This document shows, one piece after another, positions 31,141-40,135 of a stretch of 41,573 nt of DNA; the stretch's first letter is position 1; each line of letters begins with the position of its first letter. This DNA comes from Actinomycetes bacterium (GTDB taxonomy: Bacteria; Actinomycetota; Coriobacteriia; Coriobacteriales; Eggerthellaceae). The notes under the pieces are model-generated. The model searched no databases. It was not told the DNA's origin and worked only from the letters and a program-made list of their open reading frames with translations. The stretch lies in NCBI GenBank assembly GCA_023429565.1, contig JAEZDJ010000108.1:1-41573 (forward strand). The letters run 5' to 3'. A program made the position numbers and the translations under genes.

Positions 31141-33687
31141 ATGAGAGAGGCGCTCTTTCTTCAGGTGCACGGCATTGTGCAAGGGGTGGGCTTCCGCCCC
31201 TTTGTCTACCGTCTGGCCCAGAAGTATCTGATCAGCGGTTGGGTGCTCAACGCGGTTGATGGCGTTTTCATACATGCCGAAGGCGAGACCAAGCTGCTCG
31301 ACGGGTTCGTGCTGGAGATTTCAGAAAACCCGCCCGTTGCCTCGCGGGTTGAGGAAATCAAGATCGAGGAGGTGCCGCTGCAGGAGTTCGAGACGTTCGA
31401 AATTCGCTTCTCGGACGATCGGGAGGTCTCGCAGACAACCTTGGTGTCACCCGATCTCGCCACCTGCGACGATTGCGTGCATGAGCTGTTTGATCCCACG
31501 GATCGGCGCTATCGCTATCCGTTCATCAACTGCACAAACTGCGGCCCCCGGTTTACCATCATCGAAAAGCTGCCCTATGATCGGGCAAGCACCTCCATGA
31601 AAGACTTCTCTCTGTGCGAGAAATGCGCACACGAATATGGCGATCCCCTCGATCGCCGCTTTCATGCGCAGCCCGATGCCTGTTTCGCGTGCGGACCCCA
31701 TGTGAGCTGGCGCGAGCATGAAGATGCTGACGTCGATTCTCCACTCGGTCCTGTGACGTGGGGAGAAACGCGCGAAGAAAGCGACGCCATCTTCGAGCGC
31801 GCGGCGGATCTGCTGTCGGAAGGCAAGATTGTGGCCGTGAAGGGTCTGGGTGGCTTTCATTTGGTGTGCGATGCGGGAAACCCTGAGGCTGTCGCACGCC
31901 TGCGCACGCGCAAGCGCCGCGAAGGCAAAGCGTTCGCCGTCATGCTGGGGGATGCCGATGCGGCCCGCCGCATCTGTCATGTGGGGCCGGGCGAACTGTC
32001 TGCGCTGGAGGCGCCGCAGCGTCCCATCGTGCTGCTCCGCAAGCGTTCCGGGATTGCGCTCACTCCAGGATTGGCCGACGGTCTGCCGGAGTTGGGCGTC
32101 ATGCTCCCCTCCACGCCCGTTCAGCACGTGCTTCTTCATGACTTCGCCGCTGCGGTTGCCGCTCGGCAGCCACAGCGCGCCGACGACGCCGATCTCCGGG
32201 ACTTCCCATCAGATGGCCTTGGCGCAGATGACGGCATGGTTCCTTTGCTCGTCATGACTTCAGGCAACCTGCACGACGAGCCCATCGTCATCGACGATGC
32301 CGATGCCTATGGGCGCCTGTCCGTCGTTGCTGACGCATTCCTCGGTCATGATCGGGCTATCCGTGCGCGCTATGACGATTCGGTCGTGCGGGTGATTCAG
32401 GCTGGAACGGCCGGAGAGGCTGTGCAGTTCATTCGCCGCGCCCGGGGTTACGCTCCGCTGCCCCTCGCCTTGCCGGAGTCGGCCGTTGGGGACAAGGGTG
32501 ACGGAACCGCTTGCACGTGCACGTCTCTTCTTGCCGTTGGGCCTGAACAGAAGAATACGTTCACCCTGACGCGCGGTTCGGAGGCGTTCGTTTCGCAGCA
32601 CGTGGGCGATATGGAGAATGCCGAGACCTACGACGCATGGCTCGATGCGAAGGCTCGTTACGAGGAATTGTTCAAGGTAGAGCCCGCTCTCATTGCCTGC
32701 GACCTTCATCCCGAATATCTCACGTCCAAATGGGCGCACGCACAGGATTTGCCGGTGCGTGACGTCCAGCATCATCATGCGCATGTCGTTTCGGTCATGG
32801 GGGAGCACGGCCTTTCCGGTCCCGTGTGCGGCATCGCCTTTGACGGAACGGGATACGGCATCGATGGAGCAATCTGGGGCGGAGAGGTTTTGCTTTCGAA
32901 CCTGACCGCATTCGAGCGGTTTGCGAATTTCGCCTATGTGCCCATGCCAGGCGGTGCGGCGGCCGTGAACCATCCCCTTCGCATGGCCTATGGGGTCCTG
33001 TGGGCATTTGATTTGTTGGATCATCCTGCTGCGGCAGACTCGTTGTCCGCGCTTGGTGACCAAGCGGCGGTTTGCGGCCAGATGATCGACCGTGCACTCA
33101 ACACTCCCCTGACCTCTTCGGTCGGTCGTCTGTTCGATGCGGCCAGCGCCCTTTTGGGCATATGCGTGGAGCCTCGGTACGAGGGCGAGGCGGCCATTCT
33201 CCTTGAGGCGGCAATGCAAGGCGTGGCTGACGGGGATTGCAAGACGGGGATGGGGGAGGAAGCTGACGACGCCGCCCGCTTTGCCATTGAAATTGTGAAA
33301 AACACGGCAACGGCCGAGAGCACGGCGCAGGACACCTCCGTTGTCGTGCTTGATGCGGCGCCCGCTTTCGCCGCCTTGCTTGACGACAAGCTGGCAGGCG
33401 TTCCCTTGGGCGTCATAGCCCGGCGCTTCCATGCTGCATTCGTGCGGGCCATTGTGCAGGTTGCCGAATTGGTTCGGGGGGTCTATGGGATTTCGACCGT
33501 CGCGCTGTCCGGTGGCGTGTTCATGAATCGATACCTTGTCGAACATGCCCTTGCATCCCTTGAGTCGTCCGGATTCACGGTGGCCGTCAACCGCGACCTA
33601 CCGCCCAACGACGGATGCCTTTCATTCGGCCAAGCTGTGATAGCATGGGCCTCGAGCGAAGAGGGTGCCGTCGCTGACGGCGTTTAG
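31141..33687 (+). CDS. hypF: Carbamoyltransferase HypF, [NiFe]-hydrogenase maturation
   Basis: An 848-residue protein that turns carbamoyl phosphate into carbamoyl-AMP and passes the carbamoyl group to HypE, the first step in making the cyanide ligands of [NiFe] hydrogenases. Domains in order: an acylphosphatase-like domain (1-90; VQGVGFRPF with Arg19), two zinc-finger blocks (Cys109/112/131/134 and Cys159/162/181/184), a YrdC-like domain (about 220-440; VAVKGLGGFHLVCDA, KRREGKAFAVML) and a Kae1-like domain with the metal-binding HHHAH near 543-547, followed by CGIAFDGTGYG. All key residues are present. An inserted low-complexity stretch separates the second half. It starts right after pgi and leads into hypC and hypD. 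Confidence 0.96.
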   Translation: MREALFLQVHGIVQGVGFRPFVYRLAQKYLISGWVLNAVDGVFIHAEGETKLLDGFVLEISENPPVASRVEEIKIEEVPLQEFETFEIRFSDDREVSQTTLVSPDLATCDDCVHELFDPTDRRYRYPFINCTNCGPRFTIIEKLPYDRASTSMKDFSLCEKCAHEYGDPLDRRFHAQPDACFACGPHVSWREHEDADVDSPLGPVTWGETREESDAIFERAADLLSEGKIVAVKGLGGFHLVCDAGNPEAVARLRTRKRREGKAFAVMLGDADAARRICHVGPGELSALEAPQRPIVLLRKRSGIALTPGLADGLPELGVMLPSTPVQHVLLHDFAAAVAARQPQRADDADLRDFPSDGLGADDGMVPLLVMTSGNLHDEPIVIDDADAYGRLSVVADAFLGHDRAIRARYDDSVVRVIQAGTAGEAVQFIRRARGYAPLPLALPESAVGDKGDGTACTCTSLLAVGPEQKNTFTLTRGSEAFVSQHVGDMENAETYDAWLDAKARYEELFKVEPALIACDLHPEYLTSKWAHAQDLPVRDVQHHHAHVVSVMGEHGLSGPVCGIAFDGTGYGIDGAIWGGEVLLSNLTAFERFANFAYVPMPGGAAAVNHPLRMAYGVLWAFDLLDHPAAADSLSALGDQAAVCGQMIDRALNTPLTSSVGRLFDAASALLGICVEPRYEGEAAILLEAAMQGVADGDCKTGMGEEADDAARFAIEIVKNTATAESTAQDTSVVVLDAAPAFAALLDDKLAGVPLGVIARRFHAAFVRAIVQVAELVRGVYGISTVALSGGVFMNRYLVEHALASLESSGFTVAVNRDLPPNDGCLSFGQAVIAWASSEEGAVADGV

Positions 33688-33736
33688 AGACGTCCTGTCA
33701 GTGGACGCACCACCAATCTGGAAGAAGGCATGAATT

Positions 33737-33976
33737 ATGTGCTTAGCCATACCCGCGAAAGTCACCGAGCTCAAAGAGGATCGTCTGGCGACCGTCGACA
33801 TCCTGGGAGTAACGCGCGACATCTCGCTGGATCTCACCCCGCAGGCGAACATCGGTGACTTCGTGCTCGTGCACGCAGGGTTTTCCATCGAGGTGGTCGA
33901 TGCCGACTATGCGCAGGAGACAATCGATCTCATAAACCAGTTCCCCGAGCTCATCGGAGACGAGATACCTCAGTAA
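33737..33976 (+). CDS. hypC: Hydrogenase maturation chaperone HypC
   Basis: A 79-residue protein beginning MCLAIPAKV, the HypC/HybG hallmark. Cys2 is the ligand that, with HypD, carries the Fe(CN)2CO unit to the hydrogenase large subunit. The length fits the family. GGAAGAAGG precedes the ATG. It lies 49 bp after hypF and 19 bp before hypD, in one transcript. Confidence 0.96.
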   Translation: MCLAIPAKVTELKEDRLATVDILGVTRDISLDLTPQANIGDFVLVHAGFSIEVVDADYAQETIDLINQFPELIGDEIPQ

Positions 33977-33995
33977 CGGAAGCAGGGGGAGTGGC

Positions 33996-35096
33996 ATGAC
34001 TGAAGCAGCTATCATGGAAGCCGAACTCGCCGCATTCAAGGATCCGACGCTTGCTCGTGGGCTCATTGAGTCCATCGGCAAACTTGCGCCTGAGAGCGCG
34101 ACGCTCATGGAGGTGTGCGGAACCCACACGGTGGCCATTGCGCGCAATGGCATCCGCAGCCTCATGCCTTCAGGCATGAGGCTGGCATCGGGCCCCGGGT
34201 GTCCGGTGTGCGTGACCCCGAACCGCGACATAGACACGGTCATCGCGCTTGCCCGCGTGGAGAATGTCACCATTGCCACGTTTGGGGATATGACCAGGGT
34301 GCCGGGATCGACCTCAAGCCTGCTCAAAGAACAGGCTGCGGGACGTTCCATCGAGATCGTGTATTCGCCGCTCGATGCGCTGCGCCTGGCACAGGAACAT
34401 CCCGAACGCGAGATTGTTTTTGTGGGAGTGGGCTTTGAGACGACGACCCCTCTGGTCGCCATGGCCATCAAGCGCGCCCGCGATGCCGGCCTGAGGAATT
34501 TCAGCGTGTTCGGCGCTCACAAGAACATGCCGGGAGCTCTTGAGGCCATTATCAACGATCCGCGACTCAAGGTGGATGCGCTCATTTTGCCAGGGCACGT
34601 CAGCACGATCATCGGATCGAAGCCGTATGCGTTTCTTGCGGAAACATATGGCATTCCCGGCGTCATCACCGGTTTCGAACCGGTTGACGTGCTGCAGGGC
34701 ATAGCCATGATTGCGCGGCAGCTGCATGAGGGGCGTGCCGAAATAGAGATCGCCTATGCACGCGGAGTCATGCCCGAAGGCAATCCCGTTGCGGTTGCGG
34801 CCATAAACGAGGTGTTTGAGACCTGTCCGGCGCTGTGGCGGGGGTTGGGCGAGATTCCTGGCTCAGGATATCGCATCCGCGAAGATTTTGCCGATTTCGA
34901 CGCGGTCCGCCGCTTCAGCCCTTCGGTTGAGCCGACGCAGGAGCCCAAGGGCTGCCGCTGCGGAGATGTGCTGCGCGGCATCATGGCTCCAAGCGAGTGT
35001 CCCCTGTTTCGCAAGGTGTGCACGCCCGAGAACCCCATAGGCCCCTGCATGGTGTCGAGCGAGGGCAGCTGCGCCGCATACTATCGCTACTATTAG
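33996..35096 (+). CDS. hypD: Hydrogenase maturation protein HypD
   Basis: A 366-residue iron-sulfur protein that, with HypC, builds the Fe(CN)2CO centre of [NiFe] hydrogenases. LMEVCGTHTVAI and GPGCPVCVTP hold the conserved cysteines of the active site. VGVGFETTTP lies in the middle. The C-terminal CRCGDVLRG, ECPLFRKVC and GPCMVSSEGSCAAYYRY provide the [4Fe-4S] ligands. Full length. It is the last gene of the run: HypE, usually next, is missing, and a repeat-rich gene-free stretch follows. Confidence 0.96.
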   Translation: MTEAAIMEAELAAFKDPTLARGLIESIGKLAPESATLMEVCGTHTVAIARNGIRSLMPSGMRLASGPGCPVCVTPNRDIDTVIALARVENVTIATFGDMTRVPGSTSSLLKEQAAGRSIEIVYSPLDALRLAQEHPEREIVFVGVGFETTTPLVAMAIKRARDAGLRNFSVFGAHKNMPGALEAIINDPRLKVDALILPGHVSTIIGSKPYAFLAETYGIPGVITGFEPVDVLQGIAMIARQLHEGRAEIEIAYARGVMPEGNPVAVAAINEVFETCPALWRGLGEIPGSGYRIREDFADFDAVRRFSPSVEPTQEPKGCRCGDVLRGIMAPSECPLFRKVCTPENPIGPCMVSSEGSCAAYYRYY

Positions 35097-35107
35097 GTTG
35101 AAGCGGA

Positions 35108-35127
35108 GGCATCGCTCGAGCGATGCC
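35108..35127. repeat. 20-bp perfect palindrome after hypD
   Basis: GGCATCGCTC-GAGCGATGCC lies 12 bp after the hypD stop. It can form a 10-bp cruciform or a hairpin with a smaller loop. No T-run follows. It may mark the 3' end of the hyp transcript. Confidence 0.6.
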
Positions 35128-35234
35128 CCGTTGTCGTCGGGCGGGCAAAGAACCTGCGGGCGTGCTGATGCCGCGGACACCGATGGCCGTCCTCCGACGC
35201 CGTGGACGCCGATGCCGATGGCTGGCAGGCCGAT

Positions 35235-35369
35235 GCCGCGAACGCGAGAAATGGCAAGATCCTTCGCGCATGAATTATTTCAATGGCTTTCTGAGCTGGT
35301 CATTTGCTTTTTGTGGATGTACATTTGGGTTTTTGAGCTGCAGATCTTGCCATTTCTCGGGTTCGCGGC
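35235..35369. repeat. 135-bp element bounded by 27-bp near-perfect inverted repeats
   Basis: The left arm at 35235-35261 and the right arm at 35343-35369 are reverse complements at 26 of 27 positions. The 81 bp between are much more A/T-rich than the surroundings and hold a partial direct repeat (CATTTG then a run of Ts, at 35301 and 35322). No obvious target duplication flanks it. The size and shape fit a MITE-like or REP-like repeat, or a structured RNA. An open frame crosses it on each strand, but neither looks like a real protein. Confidence 0.65.
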
Positions 35370-35814
35370 TTAAACCTCGTCCACCGGCGGACCATGACCT
35401 GGGTAGGGGGCGAGCCGGCGAGCAACGGGGGAGCCGGCGGTTTGATGGCGTCGCGGCTGGGTTGACGGAGGCAGCCGAAAGCCGCCGGCTGCTTCAGGGG
35501 AACGTCGATCAAAACGGATCCATCCGGCCGACGCGCCGAATCGATCAGCGCTTTTCCTGCCTCTTCACGCGTTCCTGCCCGCTCCGTTAAAGTCAACGGA
35601 ATCACTACGAAGGACGGAACGCTCTGTGCTGCGGCGTATCATCGCGATGGGTGGCGAATGGTCTCCCGAAGTCGTTTTTTGTCTTTTGTCATTAAAGAAT
35701 GTCATCAATAATGTAGCGGATATGCATATATGATGCTAATATAGTGGCAATTGAAGGCGCATCGGCTGCGGGGTCGGCTGATGCGGAGGGCAAAGCGAGA
35801 GAAGGGGGTGTGCG
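35370..35814. other. Gene-free stretch before cydA with GC-rich inverted repeat and AT-rich promoter region
   Basis: The first part is GC-rich. GAGCCGGCG occurs twice (35412-35420, 35431-35439), and AGCCGGCGG (35432-35440) has an exact inverted copy at 35482-35490. From about 35675 the sequence becomes A/T-rich, with TGTCAT repeated at 35687 and 35700, and TGCTAATAT at 35735-35743 that may be a -10 of the cydA promoter. No protein-like open frame is accepted here; one on the minus strand (35300-35605) is composition-driven. Confidence 0.5.
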
Positions 35815-37260
35815 ATGGATATTTTTTCTGATCCGACGTTGCTGGCACGTGTTCAATTTGCCTGTACAGTAGCGTATCACTTCATTTTTGTTCCACTGTC
35901 TATCGGGTTGGGTCTTATCCTTGCCATCAATGAGACGCGGTACTACCGTTCACGTGACGAGCGTGATGCGGCTGCAAGCAGGTTCTGGGTGAAGATCTTC
36001 ACCGCGACGTTCGTGATCGGTGTGGCCACGGGCATCACGATGGAGTTCTCCTTCGGAACAAACTGGGCGGACTATTCGCGATTCGTGGGCGACATATTCG
36101 GTGCCCCGCTTGCCGCAGAAGCCTTGTTGGCGTTCTTTCTGGAATCGGTTTTCTTGGGTGTCTTGCTGTTTGGACGCAATCGGGTTTCGCCAAAGTTCTA
36201 CTTGGTCTCAGCTTGGTTGGTGTGGCTCGGGTCCTGCCTCAGCGCGTTGTGGATCCTCATAGCCAACTCGTGGATGCAAACTCCGGCTGGCGCAGAGCTT
36301 TCCGCCGATGGGTCTCGAGCGGTCATCAACGACTTCTTCGCCGCGGCATTCAACCCGTCGCTTTGGGCGCGGTATTCTCATACGGTGGTTGCACTGCTTA
36401 TCGTCGGCGCATTTGTGGCCATGGCGGTCGGCGCGTGGTACATGCTGAAAGGGAAACATGCTGATTTCGCCATGAAGACGATGAGGCTTGGCGCCGTGGT
36501 GGGCATTGTCACGACGGGACTCATGTTGGTCACGGCCCATGCCTCGGCTGTCGTGGTATCCGAGGAACAGCCGACGAAGTTGGCCATGATGGAAGGCATG
36601 TACGATTCCGACGTTCCTCCCTTGTATCTGTTCGGTTGGGTCGATGAGGAAACGCAGCAGGTGATCACGCCGTTCTATATTCCTGGGGGCACAAGTTTCC
36701 TGGCCACGGGAACGTGGGACACGGAGTATCAGGGTCTCAACGACTTGGCGCAGACGGAGCAGTACGGCGCCCTCGACCCCGATACGGCACCGGTGAACTT
36801 CATGTTCCAAAGCTATCATCTCATGGTCGCTTTGTTCGGGCTCATCTTGATCACGGTTGTCCTTGCGCTCGTGTTTTCCATGCGGGGCGGGAAAATAAAG
36901 AACATGAAGTGGCTGCAGCGTCTCATCATCGTCTCGCCACTCTTCCCCTTGCTGGCAATACAGGCTGGTTGGTTCACCGCCGAAGTCGGGCGCCAGCCCT
37001 GGGTGGTCTATCCGTCCACCAGCGGCCCCGAAGGTGTGGTTCTGTTGACGAGCGACGGCGTTTCGCAGTCGGTCTCCGCGCCGGAACTGCTCTTGACCAT
37101 GGTGTTGTTCTTGCTGGTCTATGGCTTTCTCATGGTGGCCTGGGCACGGGTCATGGGCCGCTTCATCAAGGAGGGGCCGGTTGTGAGGCCGGCGGAGGGC
37201 GAAGGCGACTCAGGGTCTTCCGTGCGAATGCCGGCGGCCCATGCGAAGGGCGGTGAGTAG
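35815..37260 (+). CDS. cydA: Cytochrome bd quinol oxidase subunit I
   Basis: A 481-residue integral membrane protein that, with CydB, oxidises quinol and reduces oxygen to water with high affinity. His22 (VAYHFIFVPLSIG) and His189 (ARYSHTVVALL) are haem ligands. Met337 (FQSYHLMVALFG) is the likely third axial ligand. GRQPW at 392-396 is the family signature near the haem site. Glu residues at about 101 and 110 (AAEALLAFFLE) fit the proton/haem path. The quinol loop is of the short type. The ATG follows AAGGGGG. CydB begins 2 bp after the stop. Assembly genes cydDC and small cydX are not in the window. Confidence 0.96.
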   Translation: MDIFSDPTLLARVQFACTVAYHFIFVPLSIGLGLILAINETRYYRSRDERDAAASRFWVKIFTATFVIGVATGITMEFSFGTNWADYSRFVGDIFGAPLAAEALLAFFLESVFLGVLLFGRNRVSPKFYLVSAWLVWLGSCLSALWILIANSWMQTPAGAELSADGSRAVINDFFAAAFNPSLWARYSHTVVALLIVGAFVAMAVGAWYMLKGKHADFAMKTMRLGAVVGIVTTGLMLVTAHASAVVVSEEQPTKLAMMEGMYDSDVPPLYLFGWVDEETQQVITPFYIPGGTSFLATGTWDTEYQGLNDLAQTEQYGALDPDTAPVNFMFQSYHLMVALFGLILITVVLALVFSMRGGKIKNMKWLQRLIIVSPLFPLLAIQAGWFTAEVGRQPWVVYPSTSGPEGVVLLTSDGVSQSVSAPELLLTMVLFLLVYGFLMVAWARVMGRFIKEGPVVRPAEGEGDSGSSVRMPAAHAKGGE

Positions 37261-37262
37261 GA

Positions 37263-38300
37263 ATGGAGATGACATTCTTCCAAGTCCTGTGGTTCATGTT
37301 GATCTTCGTGCTGATCGCCGGCTATTTTGTTCTCGATGGCTTCGATTTGGGCGCGGGCGTCCTGTATCCCTTTGTCGCGAAGGACGACAGGGACAAGGCG
37401 ATCGTGCGTCGCAGCATCGGGCCCGTGTGGGATGGCAACGAAGTTTGGCTGCTCACCGCAGGCGGCGCGCTGTTCGCGGCGTTTCCCCCCGCATACGCAA
37501 CCACGTTCTCCGGATTTTACCTGGCGATCATGCTGGTGCTGTTTGGCCTTATCGTTCGTGCGGTGTCCGTTGAGTTCCGCGGACACGATCAGGCGTGGAA
37601 GCGCGCATGGGATGGATGCTTCTTCGTGGGCTCCCTGTTGCCGGCCTTGCTGTTGGGCGTTGCCGTGGGAAATGTCTACGCTGGCATTCCCATGGATGCC
37701 AATGGCGATTACATGGGCGTTCCCTTGCTCGGCCTCGTGACGCCGTTCACTCTGCTCACAGGGTTGCTGGGGTTGGCGATGTTTCTCGCGCAGGGCGCGA
37801 CATGGCTCTCTCTCAAGGCACCCAAGCCTTCGGGTCTCCAGGCGCGGGCCGCACGGTTGCGGCTTCCCATTCAAATAGTGGTCCTGGTGTTGTTCTTGGC
37901 GGTTTCGGTGTACGGACATTTTGTCATCCAGCCGACCATGGATCCGGCGCTGGGAGCGCTGCGGTGGCTGTTTGCCCTTCTGTTTCTGGCTGGCATCGTG
38001 GCATCGGTTGTGCTGGCTGCCAAGAAAGACTGCGACTTGGGCGCATTCATCGGCCAGTTGGCTTCTGCGGTGTTCTTGGTGGGCCTTCTGGCGGCTTCCC
38101 TGTTCCCGAACTTGGTGGTGGCGTCGGCCGACAGCATCGGTCCGGCCATCACCCTCATGAACGCGGCGTCTTCTGAGCTGGCGCTCATGTGGATGACCAT
38201 CATCACCTGCGTGGGATTGCCTTTGGTGCTGTTGTACCATGTCGTCATCTACCGCACCTTCCGCGGCCGCGTGACTGAGGACGATCTCGAGCATTATTAG
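37263..38300 (+). CDS. cydB: Cytochrome bd quinol oxidase subunit II
   Basis: A 345-residue membrane protein. The opening LWFMLIFVLIAGYFVLDGFDLGAG is the CydB hallmark. GPVWDGNEVWLLTAGGALFAAFP is the next conserved block. About eight or nine hydrophobic segments follow. It forms the heterodimer with CydA and shares its transcript, starting 2 bp downstream. Full length. Confidence 0.96.
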   Translation: MEMTFFQVLWFMLIFVLIAGYFVLDGFDLGAGVLYPFVAKDDRDKAIVRRSIGPVWDGNEVWLLTAGGALFAAFPPAYATTFSGFYLAIMLVLFGLIVRAVSVEFRGHDQAWKRAWDGCFFVGSLLPALLLGVAVGNVYAGIPMDANGDYMGVPLLGLVTPFTLLTGLLGLAMFLAQGATWLSLKAPKPSGLQARAARLRLPIQIVVLVLFLAVSVYGHFVIQPTMDPALGALRWLFALLFLAGIVASVVLAAKKDCDLGAFIGQLASAVFLVGLLAASLFPNLVVASADSIGPAITLMNAASSELALMWMTIITCVGLPLVLLYHVVIYRTFRGRVTEDDLEHY

Positions 38301-38319
38301 GCTTTCTCGAACACCCCTT

Positions 38320-38349
38320 TTGAGAAGAGCTCCCGTTTCAGGCTATACT
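38320..38349 (+). promoter_or_regulatory. Promoter before the gene at 38410
   Basis: TTGAGA (38320-38325) and TATACT (38344-38349) are separated by 18 bp, a reasonable sigma70-type promoter. It lies 61 bp before the ATG at 38410. Confidence 0.6.
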
Positions 38350-38409
38350 GAGGAAACGAGGGCTCTTCCTCGCATGTGAGACCTGTAACCGATTCACGCA
38401 AGGAGCATC

Positions 38410-39447
38410 ATGACTGACGACCAAGGCCAATCCTCTTCCATTCCTGCAAGCCCAGATTCTTCGCGGCCTGCGGAAGGCGGAGCTTTCTCCCCGTCGCAAC
38501 CTCCCGCCTCACCGTATGCTCAGCCTCAGCAGCCTCCTGCACCCGTTGGACGTCCGTCCGGCTTCTATGGGCAGCAACCGCCTGCGCCTGGTTCTTATGG
38601 GCAGCCGAGCATACCCCCTAAAGGCGGCAGGGCGATCGGCGCGCTGGTCTGCGGCATCCTCGCCATTGTGTTTGCCTGGGCTCCCGTGCTCGGCATCGTG
38701 CTCGGCATCGTCGCCATCGTTCTGGCGGTGAAGGCGGCCAAAGAAACGGGCAAGGACGGCAAGGCGACGGGTGGCAAGGTGTGCGGCATCATCGGCATCG
38801 CGCTGTCGGTGATCGTCTTTGTCTCCTATCTCGCGCTGGCAGCCGGCCTCGCCTTGGTTTCCGCGCAACCAGGTTTCAATTCTGTGACCGGAACTTGGGA
38901 AAACAATGCGGGCATCATCGGCGAGTTGGCGAAATCCGATGCTGAAGAGCAGTCTGAAGCCGCCGCCGCAGCGGAGCTTGACAAGCTCAAAAATGCCGAT
39001 GATCAGGTTGTCCAATATATCGCCGACAGCGTCGATGAGGGCTTTGTGTCGGCATCGGGGTACAGCCTCACGGAGGTCGGCATCGCTCCCACCGATGTGG
39101 CGCAGTGGATGCTGGATGGGTTTGACTATGAGCTCGACGGGACGTCCCTCTATGAAAGTGAAGGGGTGGGTGTCGTGTACGCAAATGTGACCATGCGGGA
39201 CGTCTACGCCCTGACGGACACATTCTATGCCGACGTGCAAGCCTATGCTGAGTCCGGGGATCCCTCTTTGTTGGATGAAGCTGCCGTCAAGGCAAAGCTG
39301 GGAGAGATTCTCAAGGCGGCCATGGACAAGACGTCGGATCTCACTACCGATTATGCGGGCGTCGATGTGATTGAGAGTGGCAGCGCCTGGGTCGTTGACG
39401 GCGATTCATGGAGCGACGAAGTGGATTACCTGTTCAGCCTGTACTGA
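38410..39447 (+). CDS. Membrane protein with Pro/Gln-rich N-terminus and extracytoplasmic domain, DUF4190-like
   Basis: A 345-residue protein. Residues 1-70 are Ser/Pro/Gln/Tyr-rich and disordered (compare the TM2 protein at 17855). Two hydrophobic segments (about 73-110; GALVCGILAIVFAW, VLGIVLGIVAIVLA) are followed by a third (about 125-150), as in DUF4190 proteins. The remaining 190 residues form an acidic domain (EEQSEAAAAAELDKLKNADD, then a helical region ending in a Trp-rich strand), probably outside the cell. AAGGAG precedes the ATG. Function is unknown. Confidence 0.8.
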   Translation: MTDDQGQSSSIPASPDSSRPAEGGAFSPSQPPASPYAQPQQPPAPVGRPSGFYGQQPPAPGSYGQPSIPPKGGRAIGALVCGILAIVFAWAPVLGIVLGIVAIVLAVKAAKETGKDGKATGGKVCGIIGIALSVIVFVSYLALAAGLALVSAQPGFNSVTGTWENNAGIIGELAKSDAEEQSEAAAAAELDKLKNADDQVVQYIADSVDEGFVSASGYSLTEVGIAPTDVAQWMLDGFDYELDGTSLYESEGVGVVYANVTMRDVYALTDTFYADVQAYAESGDPSLLDEAAVKAKLGEILKAAMDKTSDLTTDYAGVDVIESGSAWVVDGDSWSDEVDYLFSLY

Positions 39448-39487
39448 TCAGATAGGCTTCGCAGCTTCGTTAGCAGAGGGGTTCGCA

Positions 39488-39519
39488 GAGAAGAGGGAGG
39501 AGAGATCCTCCCTCTTCTC
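39488..39519. terminator. Bidirectional hairpin between the genes at 38410 and 39550
   Basis: GAGAAGAGGGAGGA (39488-39501) and its complement (39506-39519) form a perfect 14-bp stem with a GAGA loop. No T-run follows on either strand. The flanking genes converge here. Confidence 0.6.
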
Positions 39520-39549
39520 ATTCAGGGGCGTCGGGAAGAACTGATCCTT

Positions 39550-39993
39550 TTAGGAAAGTCTCTTGCCGAGCTCCTGGGCGGCAGCAGCCTTGTCGAAGTT
39601 CCCGCCGGTCCTTTGGGAAAGCTCGCCCATGACTCGTCCCATGTCCCGTTTTGACGATGCTCCCGTCTCCGACAAAACAGTTTCGATAAGGGCGGTCAGG
39701 CTGTCTCCCGACACCTGCTGAGGCAGGCATTCTTCGAGTATGGCGACCTGCTCGGCCAGCATGTCGGTACGGTCTTGGTTGGTGCCGGCCTTGACGGAGC
39801 CATCAAGCGTTTCTTTCGTTTGCTTGAGCGTTCTTTTCAGCATGGCATCGACGTCGGCTTCAGTGATGTCGCGGCGTTCGTCAACCTCGATGTTCTTGAT
39901 CTCTCCGTGCACCTGCCTGAGAATGGACAACCTGGTCTTGTCCTTGGCTCTCATTGCGTTCTTGATCTCATCCTTGAGGTCTTGGTATTGCAT
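39550..39993 (-). CDS. GatB/YqeY domain-containing protein
   Basis: A 147-residue soluble protein of the YqeY family, related to the tail domain of GatB that touches tRNA. It has the family opening LKDEIKNAMRAKDKTRLSILRQV, the ERRDITEADVDAMLKRTLKQTKETLD helix, EECLPQQVS and GRVMGELSQRTGGNFD near the C-terminus. YqeY proteins are widespread; the exact role is uncertain. The start at 39993 is chosen because the family begins there; the open frame to 40194 adds a basic stretch without homology. Confidence 0.92.
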   Translation of the reverse strand: MQYQDLKDEIKNAMRAKDKTRLSILRQVHGEIKNIEVDERRDITEADVDAMLKRTLKQTKETLDGSVKAGTNQDRTDMLAEQVAILEECLPQQVSGDSLTALIETVLSETGASSKRDMGRVMGELSQRTGGNFDKAAAAQELGKRLS

Positions 39994-40135
39994 ATGCTTC
40001 TCTTTTCCTCGCGTCGCCTGCGTTGACTCGCCTGCTAGTATACCCCAGGAGTGGGAAGAACCTTCTTCGCTTCGATTCGGGTTTGAGCGTCTGCCCTTCG
40101 GACCTTCATGGGGAGGTTGCTCGAGCGCAGGGTGA

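Noticed and set aside
32260..33546. 428-residue open frame on the minus strand
   Set aside because: Antisense to the Kae1-like half of hypF; no protein-like motif.
35098..35373. 91-residue open frame on the plus strand with a hydrophobic segment
   Set aside because: It runs through the 27-bp inverted repeat, has no ribosome-binding site, and its first half is low-complexity Pro/Arg. The hydrophobic part comes from the T-rich core of the repeat.
35300..35605. 101-residue open frame on the minus strand
   Set aside because: Composition-driven Pro/Arg/Lys-rich translation with no family resemblance; its end lies in the inverted repeat.
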